Assembly: GCF_947253055.1 (NCBI RefSeq)
Contig: NZ_CAMXYE010000029.1
Coordinates: 1-16,434 of the forward strand
Source of the DNA: an uncultured Arcanobacterium sp.
GTDB taxonomy: Bacteria > Actinomycetota > Actinomycetes > Actinomycetales > Actinomycetaceae
Reading direction: 5' to 3'
Length of the DNA stretch: 16,434 nt
The notes beneath the pieces were generated by a model. That model was not told the DNA's origin. It worked only from the letters and a program-made list of their open reading frames with translations, and did no database searches. Below, in pieces: positions 1-7,939 of the stretch. Every line of letters begins with the position of its first letter. The stretch's first letter is position 1. Both the position numbers and the translations under genes were made by a program.

Positions 1-1622
1 TTACGGGAGCGGAAAAAGTAATTGAAAAAATAAAGAGCGGTATTCAAAGTAAAAAACTTAAAGGTATCTCTGCGGTGCAAAATCATACTGATCGACACCA
101 CGGAATGCGGCTCGTCATTGAAGTAAAAAATTCATTTAACCCCGAGGCGGTGCTCACCGCGCTCTATAAACACACTCCTCTAGAAGAATCTTTTGGCATA
201 AATAATGTGGCCTTAGTAGATGGGCAGCCGCGACTTCTCGGATTAAAAGACTTACTAAATGTATATATCGACCACCGGCTACAGGTGACGCGCCGGCGCA
301 GCCAATTCCGGCTTAATAAAGCTTTAGAGCAGCTGCACCTTATTGAGGGCCTGCTCATTGCCTTAATGGATATCGACGAAGTAATTCAGGTAATTCGGTC
401 TTCGGAAGATTCCGAGCGTGCGCGGCAGCGTTTAATGGATATTTTCGATCTTTCGCAGCGGCAAGCTGAGTATATTTTAGAGCTGCGCCTGCGCCGGCTC
501 ACTAAGTTTTCCCAACTAGAGCTGGAAAAACAGCAAGCAGATTTACAAGAAAGAATTGCTTATCTGCAAAAAATTCTGGCTTCTGAGGTGGAGTTGAAAA
601 AATTAGTGGCCGCAGAGATGCAAGAAATTGCCGATATTTACGGCACGCCTCGGCGCACTTTATTGCTAGAAACAGATAGCGTAGCTGATACTAGCAATAA
701 TGCAAAAATGCAGCTAAAAGTGGCAGATGATCCTTGTTGGGTACTCTATTCCAGCACCGGGCGAATTGCCCGCGTAGTGAGCGAGAATCCTCCCAGCCGT
801 TCGGGTCCGCGGGCTCCGCACGATGCCTTGCGGATGGCTGTAGCTACTTCCAACCTGGCAGAAATCGGGGTAGTAACTTCGCAAGGGAATATGATACGGC
901 TTTCGGTCGTAGATATTCCGGCTATTCCCGAGACTGATTCTGCCCCCAGCTTGGCCGGAGGAGCTCTCTTAGAAGAGCTGCTCCTGCTAGGAAAAGATGA
1001 ACGCCCCGTAGCTATCTGTAGTTTAGAAAAATCTGCTCCCCCCTTAGCCTTGGCTACTTGGAGCGGAAAAATTAAACGTCTAGTCGCCGATTATCCGCTA
1101 AAGAGTAATTTTGAAATAATTTCTCTGCAAGAAGGCGACGAAGTGATATCCGCTTTCCCTGCTGGTGATAGCAGCGAAATTGTGCTTATAACTTCTCAAG
1201 CCCAGTTGCTGCATTTCCCAGCCACAACAGTGCGCCCGCAGGGGCGCAATGGCCAAGGTATTTCTGGTATTAAACTTCCCGATACCGCCTCCGTAATTAC
1301 CGGAGCAGCGGTGGAAAATGAGGAATTTTCCGCTTACGCAGTAGTGACTATCTCTGGAGCAGCTGCCGCACTTCCGGGCACTACGCCAGGGCGCGCCAAA
1401 GTGACGCCGCTTTCGGCTTTCCCCGAAAAAGGCCGAGCTACTCAAGGGGTGCGGGCGCAGCGCTTCTTAAAAGGAGAAGATATTCTCACCCGCGCTTGGG
1501 TCGGCCCACTGCCTGCTCGTGCCGTAGATGCCAATGGCAAGGCGGTAAGTCTCCCCGAGATTGAGGAAAAACGCGATGCTTCCGGCACGCCGTTAAAACA
1601 GGTCGTATATGCAATCGGCTAA
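1..1622 (+). CDS. parC: DNA topoisomerase IV subunit A (ParC), C-terminal part, 5'-truncated by window edge
   Basis: This is the breakage-reunion subunit of topoisomerase IV, a type IIA enzyme that decatenates daughter chromosomes together with ParE (encoded nearby on the other strand). The frame is open from base 3, giving 539 visible codons ending in TAA at 1620-1622. A GTG at 75 is internal, because the residues before it (KLKGISAVQNHTDRHHGMRLVIEVKN, split here as KLKGISAVQN then HTDRHHGMRLVIEVKN) are the conserved start of the tower domain. The helical tower follows (YKHTPLEESFGINNVAL, then IDHRLQVTRRR), then a long coiled coil rich in Gln, Glu and Leu, and then the C-terminal beta-pinwheel. 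The pinwheel has a GRNGQGISG-type segment in place of the canonical GyrA box QRRGGKG, which favours ParC over GyrA. The catalytic Tyr region is outside the window. The gene converges on the acetyltransferase gene with a 35-bp gap. Identity is firm; the parC versus gyrA choice rests on the pinwheel and on adjacent parE. Confidence 0.9.
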   Translation, partial: TGAEKVIEKIKSGIQSKKLKGISAVQNHTDRHHGMRLVIEVKNSFNPEAVLTALYKHTPLEESFGINNVALVDGQPRLLGLKDLLNVYIDHRLQVTRRRSQFRLNKALEQLHLIEGLLIALMDIDEVIQVIRSSEDSERARQRLMDIFDLSQRQAEYILELRLRRLTKFSQLELEKQQADLQERIAYLQKILASEVELKKLVAAEMQEIADIYGTPRRTLLLETDSVADTSNNAKMQLKVADDPCWVLYSSTGRIARVVSENPPSRSGPRAPHDALRMAVATSNLAEIGVVTSQGNMIRLSVVDIPAIPETDSAPSLAGGALLEELLLLGKDERPVAICSLEKSAPPLALATWSGKIKRLVADYPLKSNFEIISLQEGDEVISAFPAGDSSEIVLITSQAQLLHFPATTVRPQGRNGQGISGIKLPDTASVITGAAVENEEFSAYAVVTISGAAAALPGTTPGRAKVTPLSAFPEKGRATQGVRAQRFLKGEDILTRAWVGPLPARAVDANGKAVSLPEIEEKRDASGTPLKQVVYAIG

Positions 1623-1657
1623 AGAAGAATAGTAAATCAAGCTAAAAACTATTAGTA

Positions 1658-2716
1658 CTACAGATCAATTGAATAGACGATATTGGCAGTATCCGGAGTA
1701 AATCCAAAGGGTGAGAGGAAAGATTCTTCCATCTTCATTTCACTGCCGATTTCTACTTGGAGCTGCGAAAACTGCGCGGAGATAGCATTAGCGATAAGTG
1801 CCAGCACTAGTTCCGTCTCCAGAGATTTATCGCGCATTCCGCGTTCTACACCAAAATCTTTTACCACTAAGGCCTCTTGATTGGGCATACACAGCGCATA
1901 ACCAATAATTATGCCTTCCTGGAGAAGCAGGAGCGAATTATCTGCCGAGAAACGTTTCCGATATATTTTCCAATTAGTTTCCGATAGAGGTTGGCGCTGG
2001 CGCTGACTGTGCGAAATCAAAATACGATTGAAAATACGGCGCAATTCTTCGTCATATTCCACGCGAAAAGGTAAAAGGGTATAACCTTTTGCAGCTATGC
2101 TTTCCCGAGCTGCGGTTCCGAGATAAGCATCTCCTGGATTAAGTGAACGCTGAAAAGTAGTGAAGCGACATTTGGCTGAAAATCCTCCTGCAGTAAGGAG
2201 ACGCCGCCGTTCGGTATTGCGCGCATCCACCTGCGTACAGATAGCAAGAGGTAAATCGCGACCATCAGCCAATAGAAGTTGACGCGCTCGCCCATCTTGC
2301 CATTCCAGAATAGTGCGGCCGATTCCTTTTCCTCGCCAACTATCGCTGACTACGCCCACAATTTGCGCTTGCAATTCCGTAAGCGCATCCTCCGCAACTT
2401 TCACTAAAGCAAATGCTTTTACTTCTCCCGCACTATTCCAACCCGCCAGCGTATCGGCATGAGCCCCGGCTGCTAGCGCGGCCGCTAAAAATTCGCTAAA
2501 AGCTTCGATACTAGAATCTTCTCCAGCTATTAGCCCGCTACCTGCCTCGCGATATAGCTCTATTATTGCTGGCATATCGGCAGTTTGGATCTGGCGCCAA
2601 CTCAAACCGAGATGCTCGCCCGGATAAGGAATCTTTTCCGGAGCTTGAATTCGGCGCTCTAAAGTACCGCTCAGACTACTTTGCCGGCTTTCCACTGCCG
2701 GATTTTTTTCCACCAT
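1658..2716 (-). CDS. Tandem GNAT-family N-acetyltransferase (two GNAT folds, second degenerate)
   Basis: A 352-residue protein made of two GNAT domains, a layout seen in actinobacterial acetyltransferases such as MshD-like proteins. Domain 1 (about residues 38-190) has a good acetyl-CoA pyrophosphate-binding motif: VVSDSWRGKGIG at 122-133 fits V..x-R-G-x-G-x-G/A, and NTERRRLL..GF (167-179) fits motif B. Domain 2 (about 210-352) has the matching strand and helix at 287-305, but the motif reads FGVERGMRDKSLE, so the glycines that cradle CoA are lost. This suggests one catalytic and one structural or substrate-binding half. The substrate cannot be read from sequence. The ATG at 2716 has no Shine-Dalgarno within 10 nt; an AGGAG lies about 25 nt upstream, too far to serve, and a TAAAGT hexamer ends 7 nt before the ATG, suggesting a leaderless message. 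It lies downstream of parE on the same strand with a 79-bp gap. Confidence 0.82.
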   Translation of the reverse strand: MVEKNPAVESRQSSLSGTLERRIQAPEKIPYPGEHLGLSWRQIQTADMPAIIELYREAGSGLIAGEDSSIEAFSEFLAAALAAGAHADTLAGWNSAGEVKAFALVKVAEDALTELQAQIVGVVSDSWRGKGIGRTILEWQDGRARQLLLADGRDLPLAICTQVDARNTERRRLLTAGGFSAKCRFTTFQRSLNPGDAYLGTAARESIAAKGYTLLPFRVEYDEELRRIFNRILISHSQRQRQPLSETNWKIYRKRFSADNSLLLLQEGIIIGYALCMPNQEALVVKDFGVERGMRDKSLETELVLALIANAISAQFSQLQVEIGSEMKMEESFLSPFGFTPDTANIVYSIDL

Positions 2717-2723
2717 AGTAGCT

Positions 2724-2729
2724 ACTTTA
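2724..2729 (-). promoter_or_regulatory. Predicted -10 element of the acetyltransferase gene (leaderless)
   Basis: On the minus strand TAAAGT fits the actinobacterial TANNNT -10 consensus. It ends 7 nt before the ATG at 2716, placing the transcription start at or next to the A of the start codon. No convincing -35 hexamer is visible. The absence of a usable Shine-Dalgarno supports the call. Confidence 0.4.
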
Positions 2730-2795
2730 ACAAATTATTTTCTCCTGATATTTCGCGGCCCTAGTCACGATTGCAGTAATTAAAACCCGCCGTAA

Positions 2796-4934
2796 CTATG
2801 CATCAATATCAGCCCGAGAAATATTAGCTGCTCCCTCTACAATAAAATCTTTACGCGGAGCTACGTCACTCCCCATCAACATTTCAAAAGTTTCTTCGGC
2901 ATACTGGAGAGCAGCCGCATCTTCCATAGAAATACGCCGCAGCGTGCGATGCGCCGGATCCATCGTAGTCTCAGCCAGCTGGTCGGCATCCATCTCCCCC
3001 AGGCCTTTATAGCGTTGAATCGGCTCTTTATAGCTACGCTTCTGCTGCTTTAACCGCGCTAATTCCTGATGTAACTGCGCTTCCGAATAAGTGTAGATAT
3101 ATTCTTTCTCGCCGCGTTTTCCGCCCACAACTTCAATTCGGTGTAACGGAGGCACGGCCGCATATACCCGCCCCGCTTCTACGAGCGGTCGCATATAGCG
3201 GAAAAACAGGGTGAGAAGCAGGGTGCGAATATGGGCTCCGTCTACATCGGCGTCAGTCATAAAAATAACTTTTCCATAGCGGGCAGCATCTATATCGAAA
3301 GTGCGCCCCGATCCTGCTCCCACCACCTGGATAATTGCCGAAACTTCTTTATTTTTGAGTATTTCTCCCGGAGTAGCTTTCTGCACATTGAGAATTTTCC
3401 CGCGAATAGGGAGCAAAGCTTGAAATTCCGAGGAACGTGCCAATTTCGCAGTACCCAGAGCTGAATCGCCCTCTACAATAAAGAGCTCAGATTTTTCCAC
3501 ATCTTCACTGCGGCAATCAGCTAATTTAGCCGGGAAAGTGGAGGTCTCCAGCGCATTCTTTCGCCGCGATATCTCCTTTTGGGCTCGCGCCGCCACTCGG
3601 GCTCGCATCTCCGCCACTATTTTTTCCAGCAACCGCATATTTTCCGTCTTTTTATCGCGCTTTCGCGAGCTAAGTAGCTCCGTCAGTTGCTGCTCTACTA
3701 TCTTTGCCACTATTGCCCGCACCGGTGCGGTGCCGAGCACTTCTTTAGTTTGCCCTTCAAACTGCGGCTCTGGAAAACTCACCGAAATTACGGCGGTGAG
3801 CCCGGCGAGGATATCTTCCTTTTCAATCCGCGGATCGCGCGCTCCTACTTTTAACTGCCGCGAACGCGCATCTATTTGCGCACGAACTGCCTTCACGAGC
3901 CCCATCTCAAAACCCTGTAGATGTGTCCCACCTTTTGGCGTAGCGATAATGTTGACGAAAGATTCTTCTTTCGTATCGTAACCGGTGCCCCACCGCAGGG
4001 CGATATCTACCTGGCATTCTCGCTCTACCTCTACGCTGTGCAGGTGCCCTGATTTCTTATCGAGCTGCTGTATCACCTCGGAAAAAGTATCCATGCCGCG
4101 AATATGCATCACACCCGTGAGCGCAGGATCTTCTGCTAAATATTCCGCAAAATCTTTCACTCCTCCGGCGTAATGAAACTCTTCTCGCCCAGCTGCCTCT
4201 CCAGCGGCAGCATCTTCTTTAACCCGTTTATCCCAAAGCGATATCCGCAATCCAGGCACGAGAAAAGCTTTTTCTCGCACTCTTTCCCGCAATTCTTCAT
4301 AGTTGAATACGGCATTGGCGGGGAAAATTTCCGGATCTGCCCAGTAGCGCACCAAAGTTCCGGTATTCTTCTGCGGGACTTTCTTAATTACCCGCAGCTC
4401 AGAGCTTTCCGTAAAAGGAGAAAATGGCGCATCCGGGCGGCGGGTGCCCTTTTTATCACTAAAAATTCCCGGTTCTCCGCGTTTAAAAGACATCGCCCAA
4501 GTCTTGCCACCGCGGTTTACCTCTACATCGAGGCGTTCAGAAAGTGCATTTACTACCGATGAGCCTACACCGTGCAAACCGCCTGCGGCCGCGTATGATC
4601 CTCCGCCAAATTTTCCGCCTGCATGCAGCTTCGTATATACGACTTCCACTCCCGAAGCTCCGGTACCAGGCACTTCATCCACCGGTATTCCCCGGCCGTT
4701 ATCTACTACCTCTACTGATCCATCTTCATAGATAGTTACTTGAATATGGTCGGCATATCCTTCGAGTGCCTCGTCTACCGAATTATCGATAATTTCCCAA
4801 GCGCAATGCATAAGACCGCGCGAATCGGTAGAACCGATATACATTCCCGGGCGTTTCCGCACCGCTTCCAACCCTTCTAAAACTGATAAATGACGGGCTG
4901 TGTATTCTTCTTGCCGTTTCCCTTTATTGACCAC
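2796..4934 (-). CDS. parE: DNA topoisomerase IV subunit B (ParE)
   Basis: ATPase subunit of topoisomerase IV, 712 residues, full length for an actinobacterial ParE. The GHKL ATPase domain has the catalytic Glu in HCAWEIIDNSVDE (E47, N51), the Bergerat VDNGRGIP motif (D78) and the GGLHGVGSSVVNALS lid at 118-132. The transducer carries the GQTKEVLGT loop (394-402) with the ATP-contacting QTK. The Toprim domain has EGDSALGTA at 488-496 and the metal-binding DADVDGAHI at 561-569, with LLPIRGKILNVQKA between them, followed by the C-terminal QRYKGLGEMDADQL. IRGKILNVQKAT, GAGSGRTFDIDAARYGKV and the lack of a long C-terminal insertion fit ParE rather than GyrB. The GTG at 4934 has no Shine-Dalgarno, but TAAAAT ends 6 nt upstream, so translation is probably leaderless. 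Aminocoumarins target this ATPase fold in general. It is not in an operon with parC, which lies on the opposite strand beyond one gene. Confidence 0.95.
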   Translation of the reverse strand: MVNKGKRQEEYTARHLSVLEGLEAVRKRPGMYIGSTDSRGLMHCAWEIIDNSVDEALEGYADHIQVTIYEDGSVEVVDNGRGIPVDEVPGTGASGVEVVYTKLHAGGKFGGGSYAAAGGLHGVGSSVVNALSERLDVEVNRGGKTWAMSFKRGEPGIFSDKKGTRRPDAPFSPFTESSELRVIKKVPQKNTGTLVRYWADPEIFPANAVFNYEELRERVREKAFLVPGLRISLWDKRVKEDAAAGEAAGREEFHYAGGVKDFAEYLAEDPALTGVMHIRGMDTFSEVIQQLDKKSGHLHSVEVERECQVDIALRWGTGYDTKEESFVNIIATPKGGTHLQGFEMGLVKAVRAQIDARSRQLKVGARDPRIEKEDILAGLTAVISVSFPEPQFEGQTKEVLGTAPVRAIVAKIVEQQLTELLSSRKRDKKTENMRLLEKIVAEMRARVAARAQKEISRRKNALETSTFPAKLADCRSEDVEKSELFIVEGDSALGTAKLARSSEFQALLPIRGKILNVQKATPGEILKNKEVSAIIQVVGAGSGRTFDIDAARYGKVIFMTDADVDGAHIRTLLLTLFFRYMRPLVEAGRVYAAVPPLHRIEVVGGKRGEKEYIYTYSEAQLHQELARLKQQKRSYKEPIQRYKGLGEMDADQLAETTMDPAHRTLRRISMEDAAALQYAEETFEMLMGSDVAPRKDFIVEGAANISRADIDA

Positions 4935-4940
4935 AGATAG

Positions 4941-4946
4941 ATTTTA
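4941..4946 (-). promoter_or_regulatory. Predicted -10 element of parE (leaderless)
   Basis: Minus-strand TAAAAT is followed by 6 nt (CTATCT) and then the GTG start at 4934. No ribosome-binding sequence lies between. At 17-bp spacing the -35 would fall at 4964-4969, inside the hairpin at 4962-4978; the hexamer there (CTGCTA) matches TTGACA only partly. Confidence 0.5.
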
Positions 4947-4961
4947 TCTGATAGAAAATAA

Positions 4962-4978
4962 CCTAGCAGGAGGCTAGG
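4962..4978 (-). terminator. Small hairpin between the DUF7455 gene and parE, possible terminator
   Basis: CCTAGC and GCTAGG form a perfect 6-bp stem around a 5-nt loop (minus-strand CTCCT). On the minus strand it is followed by TTATTTT, a moderate U-rich tail, so it could end the DUF7455 transcript (stop at 5006) just before the parE promoter. The stem is short, and the site overlaps the expected parE -35, so an operator role is an alternative. Confidence 0.4.
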
Positions 4979-5005
4979 AGGCGTGCTGCTCACATCGCCA
5001 CAAAA

Positions 5006-5212
5006 TCAAGATAGAAGTGCAGTTTCATCCACAATATAGATAGCTGTTTTTGCCAGAGCTTCCTTGTGCTTCCGCCCATGGTGCGCGCAAAAATAGAGAG
5101 CGCCATTTTGCATCCCAGCTTTTATATAGGCACGGGCACCACACACATCGCATCTATCTGCCGCAGTAAGCTGCGGCGTTTCCACTGACTTTTCGGCAAT
5201 AACTGTACTCAC
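5006..5212 (-). CDS. DUF7455 small zinc-finger-like protein
   Basis: A 68-residue protein matching the actinobacterial DUF7455 family: a short variable N-terminus, then LTAADRCDVCGARAYI, a hydrophobic strand (GALYFCAHHGRKH) and an ending with VDETALLS. Visible putative zinc ligands are C21 and C24 (CxxC), C42, and H44/H45 with H49 (CxHHxxxH), so a single metal-stabilised finger is likely. Its molecular role is not established; members commonly sit next to the principal sigma factor and parE, as here. The GTG start at 5212 gives the full conserved core. There is no Shine-Dalgarno; an AT-rich hexamer ends about 6 nt upstream, so the message is probably leaderless. It diverges from the exonuclease gene, sharing a 118-bp intergenic region, and lies 71 bp upstream of parE. 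Confidence 0.85.
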   Translation of the reverse strand: MSTVIAEKSVETPQLTAADRCDVCGARAYIKAGMQNGALYFCAHHGRKHKEALAKTAIYIVDETALLS

Positions 5213-5218
5213 ACTTCG

Positions 5219-5224
5219 ATATAA
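5219..5224 (-). promoter_or_regulatory. Possible -10 element of the DUF7455 gene
   Basis: On the minus strand TTATAT lies 6 nt before the GTG at 5212 (TTTATA at 7 nt and TATATC at 5 nt are overlapping readings). No Shine-Dalgarno lies between it and the start. The match to TANNNT is weaker than for other genes here, and no -35 is clear. Confidence 0.35.
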
Positions 5225-5295
5225 ACACTATTAAAAGGAAAATTCCAGATACCACTCCTACTTTCGCCACCGACGAACAAAACGCTGCTATGCAT

Positions 5296-5324
5296 TTGGT
5301 AAAAATTCTCCGCTGTTTTAGGCT
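5296..5324 (+). promoter_or_regulatory. Promoter of the exonuclease gene (TTGGTA-N17-TAGGCT), leaderless
   Basis: The -35 TTGGTA (5296-5301) and -10 TAGGCT (5319-5324) are separated by exactly 17 bp. The -10 is followed by 6 nt and the GTG at 5331. The same TAGGCT plus 6 nt arrangement precedes the prenyl synthase and kinase genes. Confidence 0.6.
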
Positions 5325-5330
5325 GAAGAG

Positions 5331-5999
5331 GTGTGTGAAACTACTGCCGGAGCTGCGGCGCGCTACTGCGTAATCGATTTAGAGACTACTGGTCTTTCCC
5401 CGCAGCATTCGCGGATAATTGAAATTGCTGCCGTGCAACTAGATGAAAACTTGCAAGAGATAGCGGTCTGGAATTCACTTATTTCTCCATTCCCACCCGG
5501 TGCTCCGCTACCTGCTACTTTGGGGGCACAGTGGATACACGGAATTACCCCCGCGGATCTACTTGGAAAACCCCAATTTTCCGCCTGCTGCTCGGAGCTA
5601 ATTTCTCTGCTTTCCGGCACCGTCATCGTAGGGCACAATATTAAATTCGACTGTTCCTTTTTAAATGCTGAATTTGCCCGCAGCGGCTCGCCACTTTTTA
5701 TTCCCGCCACTGCCACTGCCTGTACCCTAGATTCTTCCTATATTTATTGCCCACCCGGGCCTCACTCCCTTAGCAAACTGTGCGCCCGGCTCGAAATTGA
5801 AATTACCCATGCGCACCGCGCACTCGACGATGCCCGTGCCACAGCAGAATTACTGCGTTGCTTTGCCGCCAAAGAAGCGCGCGGAGAGCGCTATACAGAC
5901 TCCGCTCGTAATCGTCAACAAGAAGAGGTGCAGCCCCGCGCCTGGGAAAAAGCTCAAGCGTGGATTCCGCCGGCGCAACTGCCTTTTAATATAGACTAG
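5331..5999 (+). CDS. DEDDh-family 3'-5' exonuclease (DnaQ/epsilon-like)
   Basis: A 222-residue single-domain exonuclease of the DnaQ (DEDDh) superfamily, which removes nucleotides from 3' ends with two metal ions. ExoI is CVIDLETTGLSP (D16, E18), followed by RIIEIAAVQL. ExoII is VGHNIKFDCSFLNAEF (D107). ExoIII-epsilon is HRALDDARATAELL (H162, D167), so all four acidic residues and the catalytic His are present. The roughly 45 residues after the domain are Arg/Gln-rich, with no recognisable fold and no BRCT, UvrC-like or polymerase-binding module. Candidate roles are a proofreading-type epsilon subunit, a repair exonuclease or an RNA-trimming enzyme; sequence alone does not decide. The GTG start gives an N-terminus just ahead of the first strand, and the TAGGCT box 6 nt upstream supports it. 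It is transcribed divergently from the DUF7455 gene and converges on sigA. Confidence 0.88.
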   Translation: MCETTAGAAARYCVIDLETTGLSPQHSRIIEIAAVQLDENLQEIAVWNSLISPFPPGAPLPATLGAQWIHGITPADLLGKPQFSACCSELISLLSGTVIVGHNIKFDCSFLNAEFARSGSPLFIPATATACTLDSSYIYCPPGPHSLSKLCARLEIEITHAHRALDDARATAELLRCFAAKEARGERYTDSARNRQQEEVQPRAWEKAQAWIPPAQLPFNID

Positions 6000-6031
6000 A
6001 TGAATTTGTGCCTTTTAGATAAGGATATTCC

Positions 6032-6065
6032 CTCTTATATAAGACGACGATTTCTTATATAAGAG
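6032..6065. repeat. Perfect 13-bp inverted repeat made of two identical 12-bp palindromes
   Basis: The arms 6032-6044 and 6053-6065 are perfectly complementary around an 8-nt spacer. Each arm contains the same self-palindromic 12-mer TCTTATATAAGA (6033-6044 and 6053-6064), with centres 20 bp apart. It lies in the 100-bp gap between the convergent exonuclease and sigA genes. It may act as a bidirectional terminator, but there is no T-tract on either side, and the geometry also suits a protein-binding site. A near-identical 13-mer (12/13) at 6018-6030 and 6087-6099 flanks it. Confidence 0.7.
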
Positions 6066-6099
6066 CACCTCAAAGCCCGCAGGCCGGATAAAGATATTC

Positions 6100-7890
6100 T
6101 TAATCTAAGTAATCGCGCAGCACTTGGGAACGCGAAGGGTGGCGAAGTTTCGACATCGTCTTCGATTCAATCTGCCGAATCCGCTCGCGGGTCACTCCGT
6201 ATACCTTACCAATTTCATCCAGAGTCTTGGGTTGGCCATCACTTAAACCAAAGCGCATAGAAACTACGCCTGCTTCCCGCTCGGAAAGCGTATCCAATAC
6301 CTGTTGGAGTTGCTCTTGCAAAAGAGTGAAGCCGACTGCTTCCGAGGGAGCTACCGCCTCGGAATCTTCAATTAAATCACCAAATTCGGAATCGCCATCT
6401 TCCCCTAGCGGGGTGTGCAGAGAAATAGGTTCCCGCCCGTACCGCTGGACTTCCACTACTTTTTCTTCGCTCATATCCAGCTCATTAGCGAGCTCTTCCA
6501 CAGTGGGCTCTCGCCCTAAATCCTGAAGCATCTGCCGCTGTACACGCGCTAATTTATTAATTACTTCTACCATATGCACCGGAATACGAATGGTGCGCGC
6601 CTGGTCAGCCATCGCACGGGTAATCGCCTGGCGAATCCACCACGTAGCATAGGTGGAAAATTTATAACCCTTGGCGTAATCGAACTTCTCTACCGCTCGT
6701 ACCAGCCCTAAATTGCCTTCTTGAATCAAATCTAAAAAGAGCATTCCGCGCCCGGTATAGCGCTTTGCCAGCGATACCACTAAGCGCAGATTAGCTTCCA
6801 ATAAATGATTCTTCGCATTATGCCCATCCCGCGCAATAATTTTTAATTCCCGCTCGTACTTATGATCGGAAACTTCGGAAGTCTCTAAGAGATGAGCAGC
6901 GTAAAGACCAGCTTCGATGCGTTTTGCCAGTTCTACTTCCTGGGCAGCATCCAGCAGTGCTACTTTTCCAATTTGCTTTAGATAATCTTTTACCGGATCC
7001 GCCGTCGCTCCCGCCGCAGTTACGCGCTGCTTAGGCTCATCAGCATCATCCGAATCTTTCATTACGAAAGCGCCGGCCGAATCCTTATCTTTTCCGGCTT
7101 TACTAGAAGTTACGATGACGGTCTGGGTTTCTTCATCCAGTTCTTTCTCGTCTTCGTCCTCATCTTCGCCCTCTTCTAATTCACTTTCATCTGTATCGGC
7201 GCTCTCTGCGTCATCTTCATCGTCATCTTCTTCAATGAATTCTTCTTCATCTTCCGCAAATTCTACGTCCTCAAAATCCTCTAGCTCATCGGGAGTAGCA
7301 GCTGTTTCACTTTCTTCTGGAAAATCTTCTTCTACTGCTGCTGAATCTTCTGCGGGTTTTACTTCTTCTTTTTGGGCAGAACGGCTCTTCTTTTCTGCCT
7401 TTTCTGCCGCTTTTTTCGCAGTTGTCTGCTTCGAGCTTTCTTTTTTCACAGCTGCTTTCGTAGCTTTCGTAGCTTTCTGCTCTTTTACTTCTTTTTTAGC
7501 GGCTTTCGCAGTCTTATCAGCCTTACTGTCTTTATCGTCTTTAGCAACTTTAACAGCTTTACTAGCTTTAGCAGTTTTGCCAGCTTTACTATCTTTAACG
7601 GCTTTCGCAGTCTTATCCACCTTAGCAGCTACAGCCTTTTTATCCGTCTTAGCAGCTTTACTCGTGCTAGCTTCGGGAACTGTGTATTCAATAAGTTCTT
7701 GTTTTGTAAGCGCCGTCGCTGCTTCTTTACTCAACTCTCCCCGAGTCACCCGGTACTCTACCCAAACAGCTTTTACGGCACTTTTCACGGGCCGTTCCGC
7801 ACTCGCAGCTAATTTAGAATTTTCCGCAGCGCTTGGCGGTAGCTTTCCGGCAGTGCTTTTCGCAGTATCTTTTTTAGACTTAGCAGCCAC
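6100..7890 (-). CDS. sigA: Principal RNA polymerase sigma factor (SigA/RpoD, HrdB-type) with charged N-terminal extension
   Basis: Group 1 sigma-70 factor directing housekeeping transcription; 596 residues from the GTG at 7890. Region 1.2 begins at [11 protein letters not shown] (298-308). Region 2 spans about 361-431, including [15 protein letters not shown], the 2.4 -10 recognition segment [18 protein letters not shown] (409-426), and then [14 protein letters not shown]. Region 3 covers about 437-510. Region 4 ends with the helix-turn-helix [20 protein letters not shown] (556-575). Before region 1.2 lie a Lys/Ala-rich tract (about 77-180) and a strongly acidic tract (about 181-256). A longer frame from an ATG at 7941 is rejected: that ATG overlaps a TATAAT -10, whereas the GTG at 7890 has GAAAGG 6 nt upstream. 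The gene stands alone in its transcription unit, with DUF4192 upstream on the same strand. Confidence 0.95.
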   Translation of the reverse strand: MAAKSKKDTAKSTAGKLPPSAAENSKLAASAERPVKSAVKAVWVEYRVTRGELSKEAATALTKQELIEYTVPEASTSKAAKTDKKAVAAKVDKTAKAVKDSKAGKTAKASKAVKVAKDDKDSKADKTAKAAKKEVKEQKATKATKAAVKKESSKQTTAKKAAEKAEKKSRSAQKEEVKPAEDSAAVEEDFPEESETAATPDELEDFEDVEFAEDEEEFIEEDDDEDDAESADTDESELEEGEDEDEDEKELDEETQTVIVTSSKAGKDKDSAGAFVMKDSDDADEPKQRVTAAGATADPVKDYLKQIGKVALLDAAQEVELAKRIEAGLYAAHLLETSEVSDHKYERELKIIARDGHNAKNHLLEANLRLVVSLAKRYTGRGMLFLDLIQEGNLGLVRAVEKFDYAKGYKFSTYATWWIRQAITRAMADQARTIRIPVHMVEVINKLARVQRQMLQDLGREPTVEELANELDMSEEKVVEVQRYGREPISLHTPLGEDGDSEFGDLIEDSEAVAPSEAVGFTLLQEQLQQVLDTLSEREAGVVSMRFGLSDGQPKTLDEIGKVYGVTRERIRQIESKTMSKLRHPSRSQVLRDYLD

Positions 7891-7896
7891 AGGCGA

Positions 7897-7902
7897 CCTT
7901 TC
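7897..7902 (-). promoter_or_regulatory. Ribosome binding site of sigA, decides the start
   Basis: Minus-strand GAAAGG, 6 nt before GTG at 7890. No comparable motif precedes the upstream in-frame ATG at 7941. Confidence 0.65.
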
Positions 7903-7939
7903 ATATCTAGGTATTAGGCGGGCAAAAGCCAGCCGACTC

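Noticed and set aside
1628..1653. Inverted repeat AATAGT/ACTATT between parC and the acetyltransferase as a bidirectional terminator
   Set aside because: Only 6 A/T-rich pairs with a 14-nt loop and no T-tract; not distinguishable from chance.
3538..3981. 147-residue + strand frame inside parE
   Set aside because: Fully antisense to conserved ParE motifs, Cys/Ser/Arg-rich without domain character, and with no promoter or ribosome-binding site.
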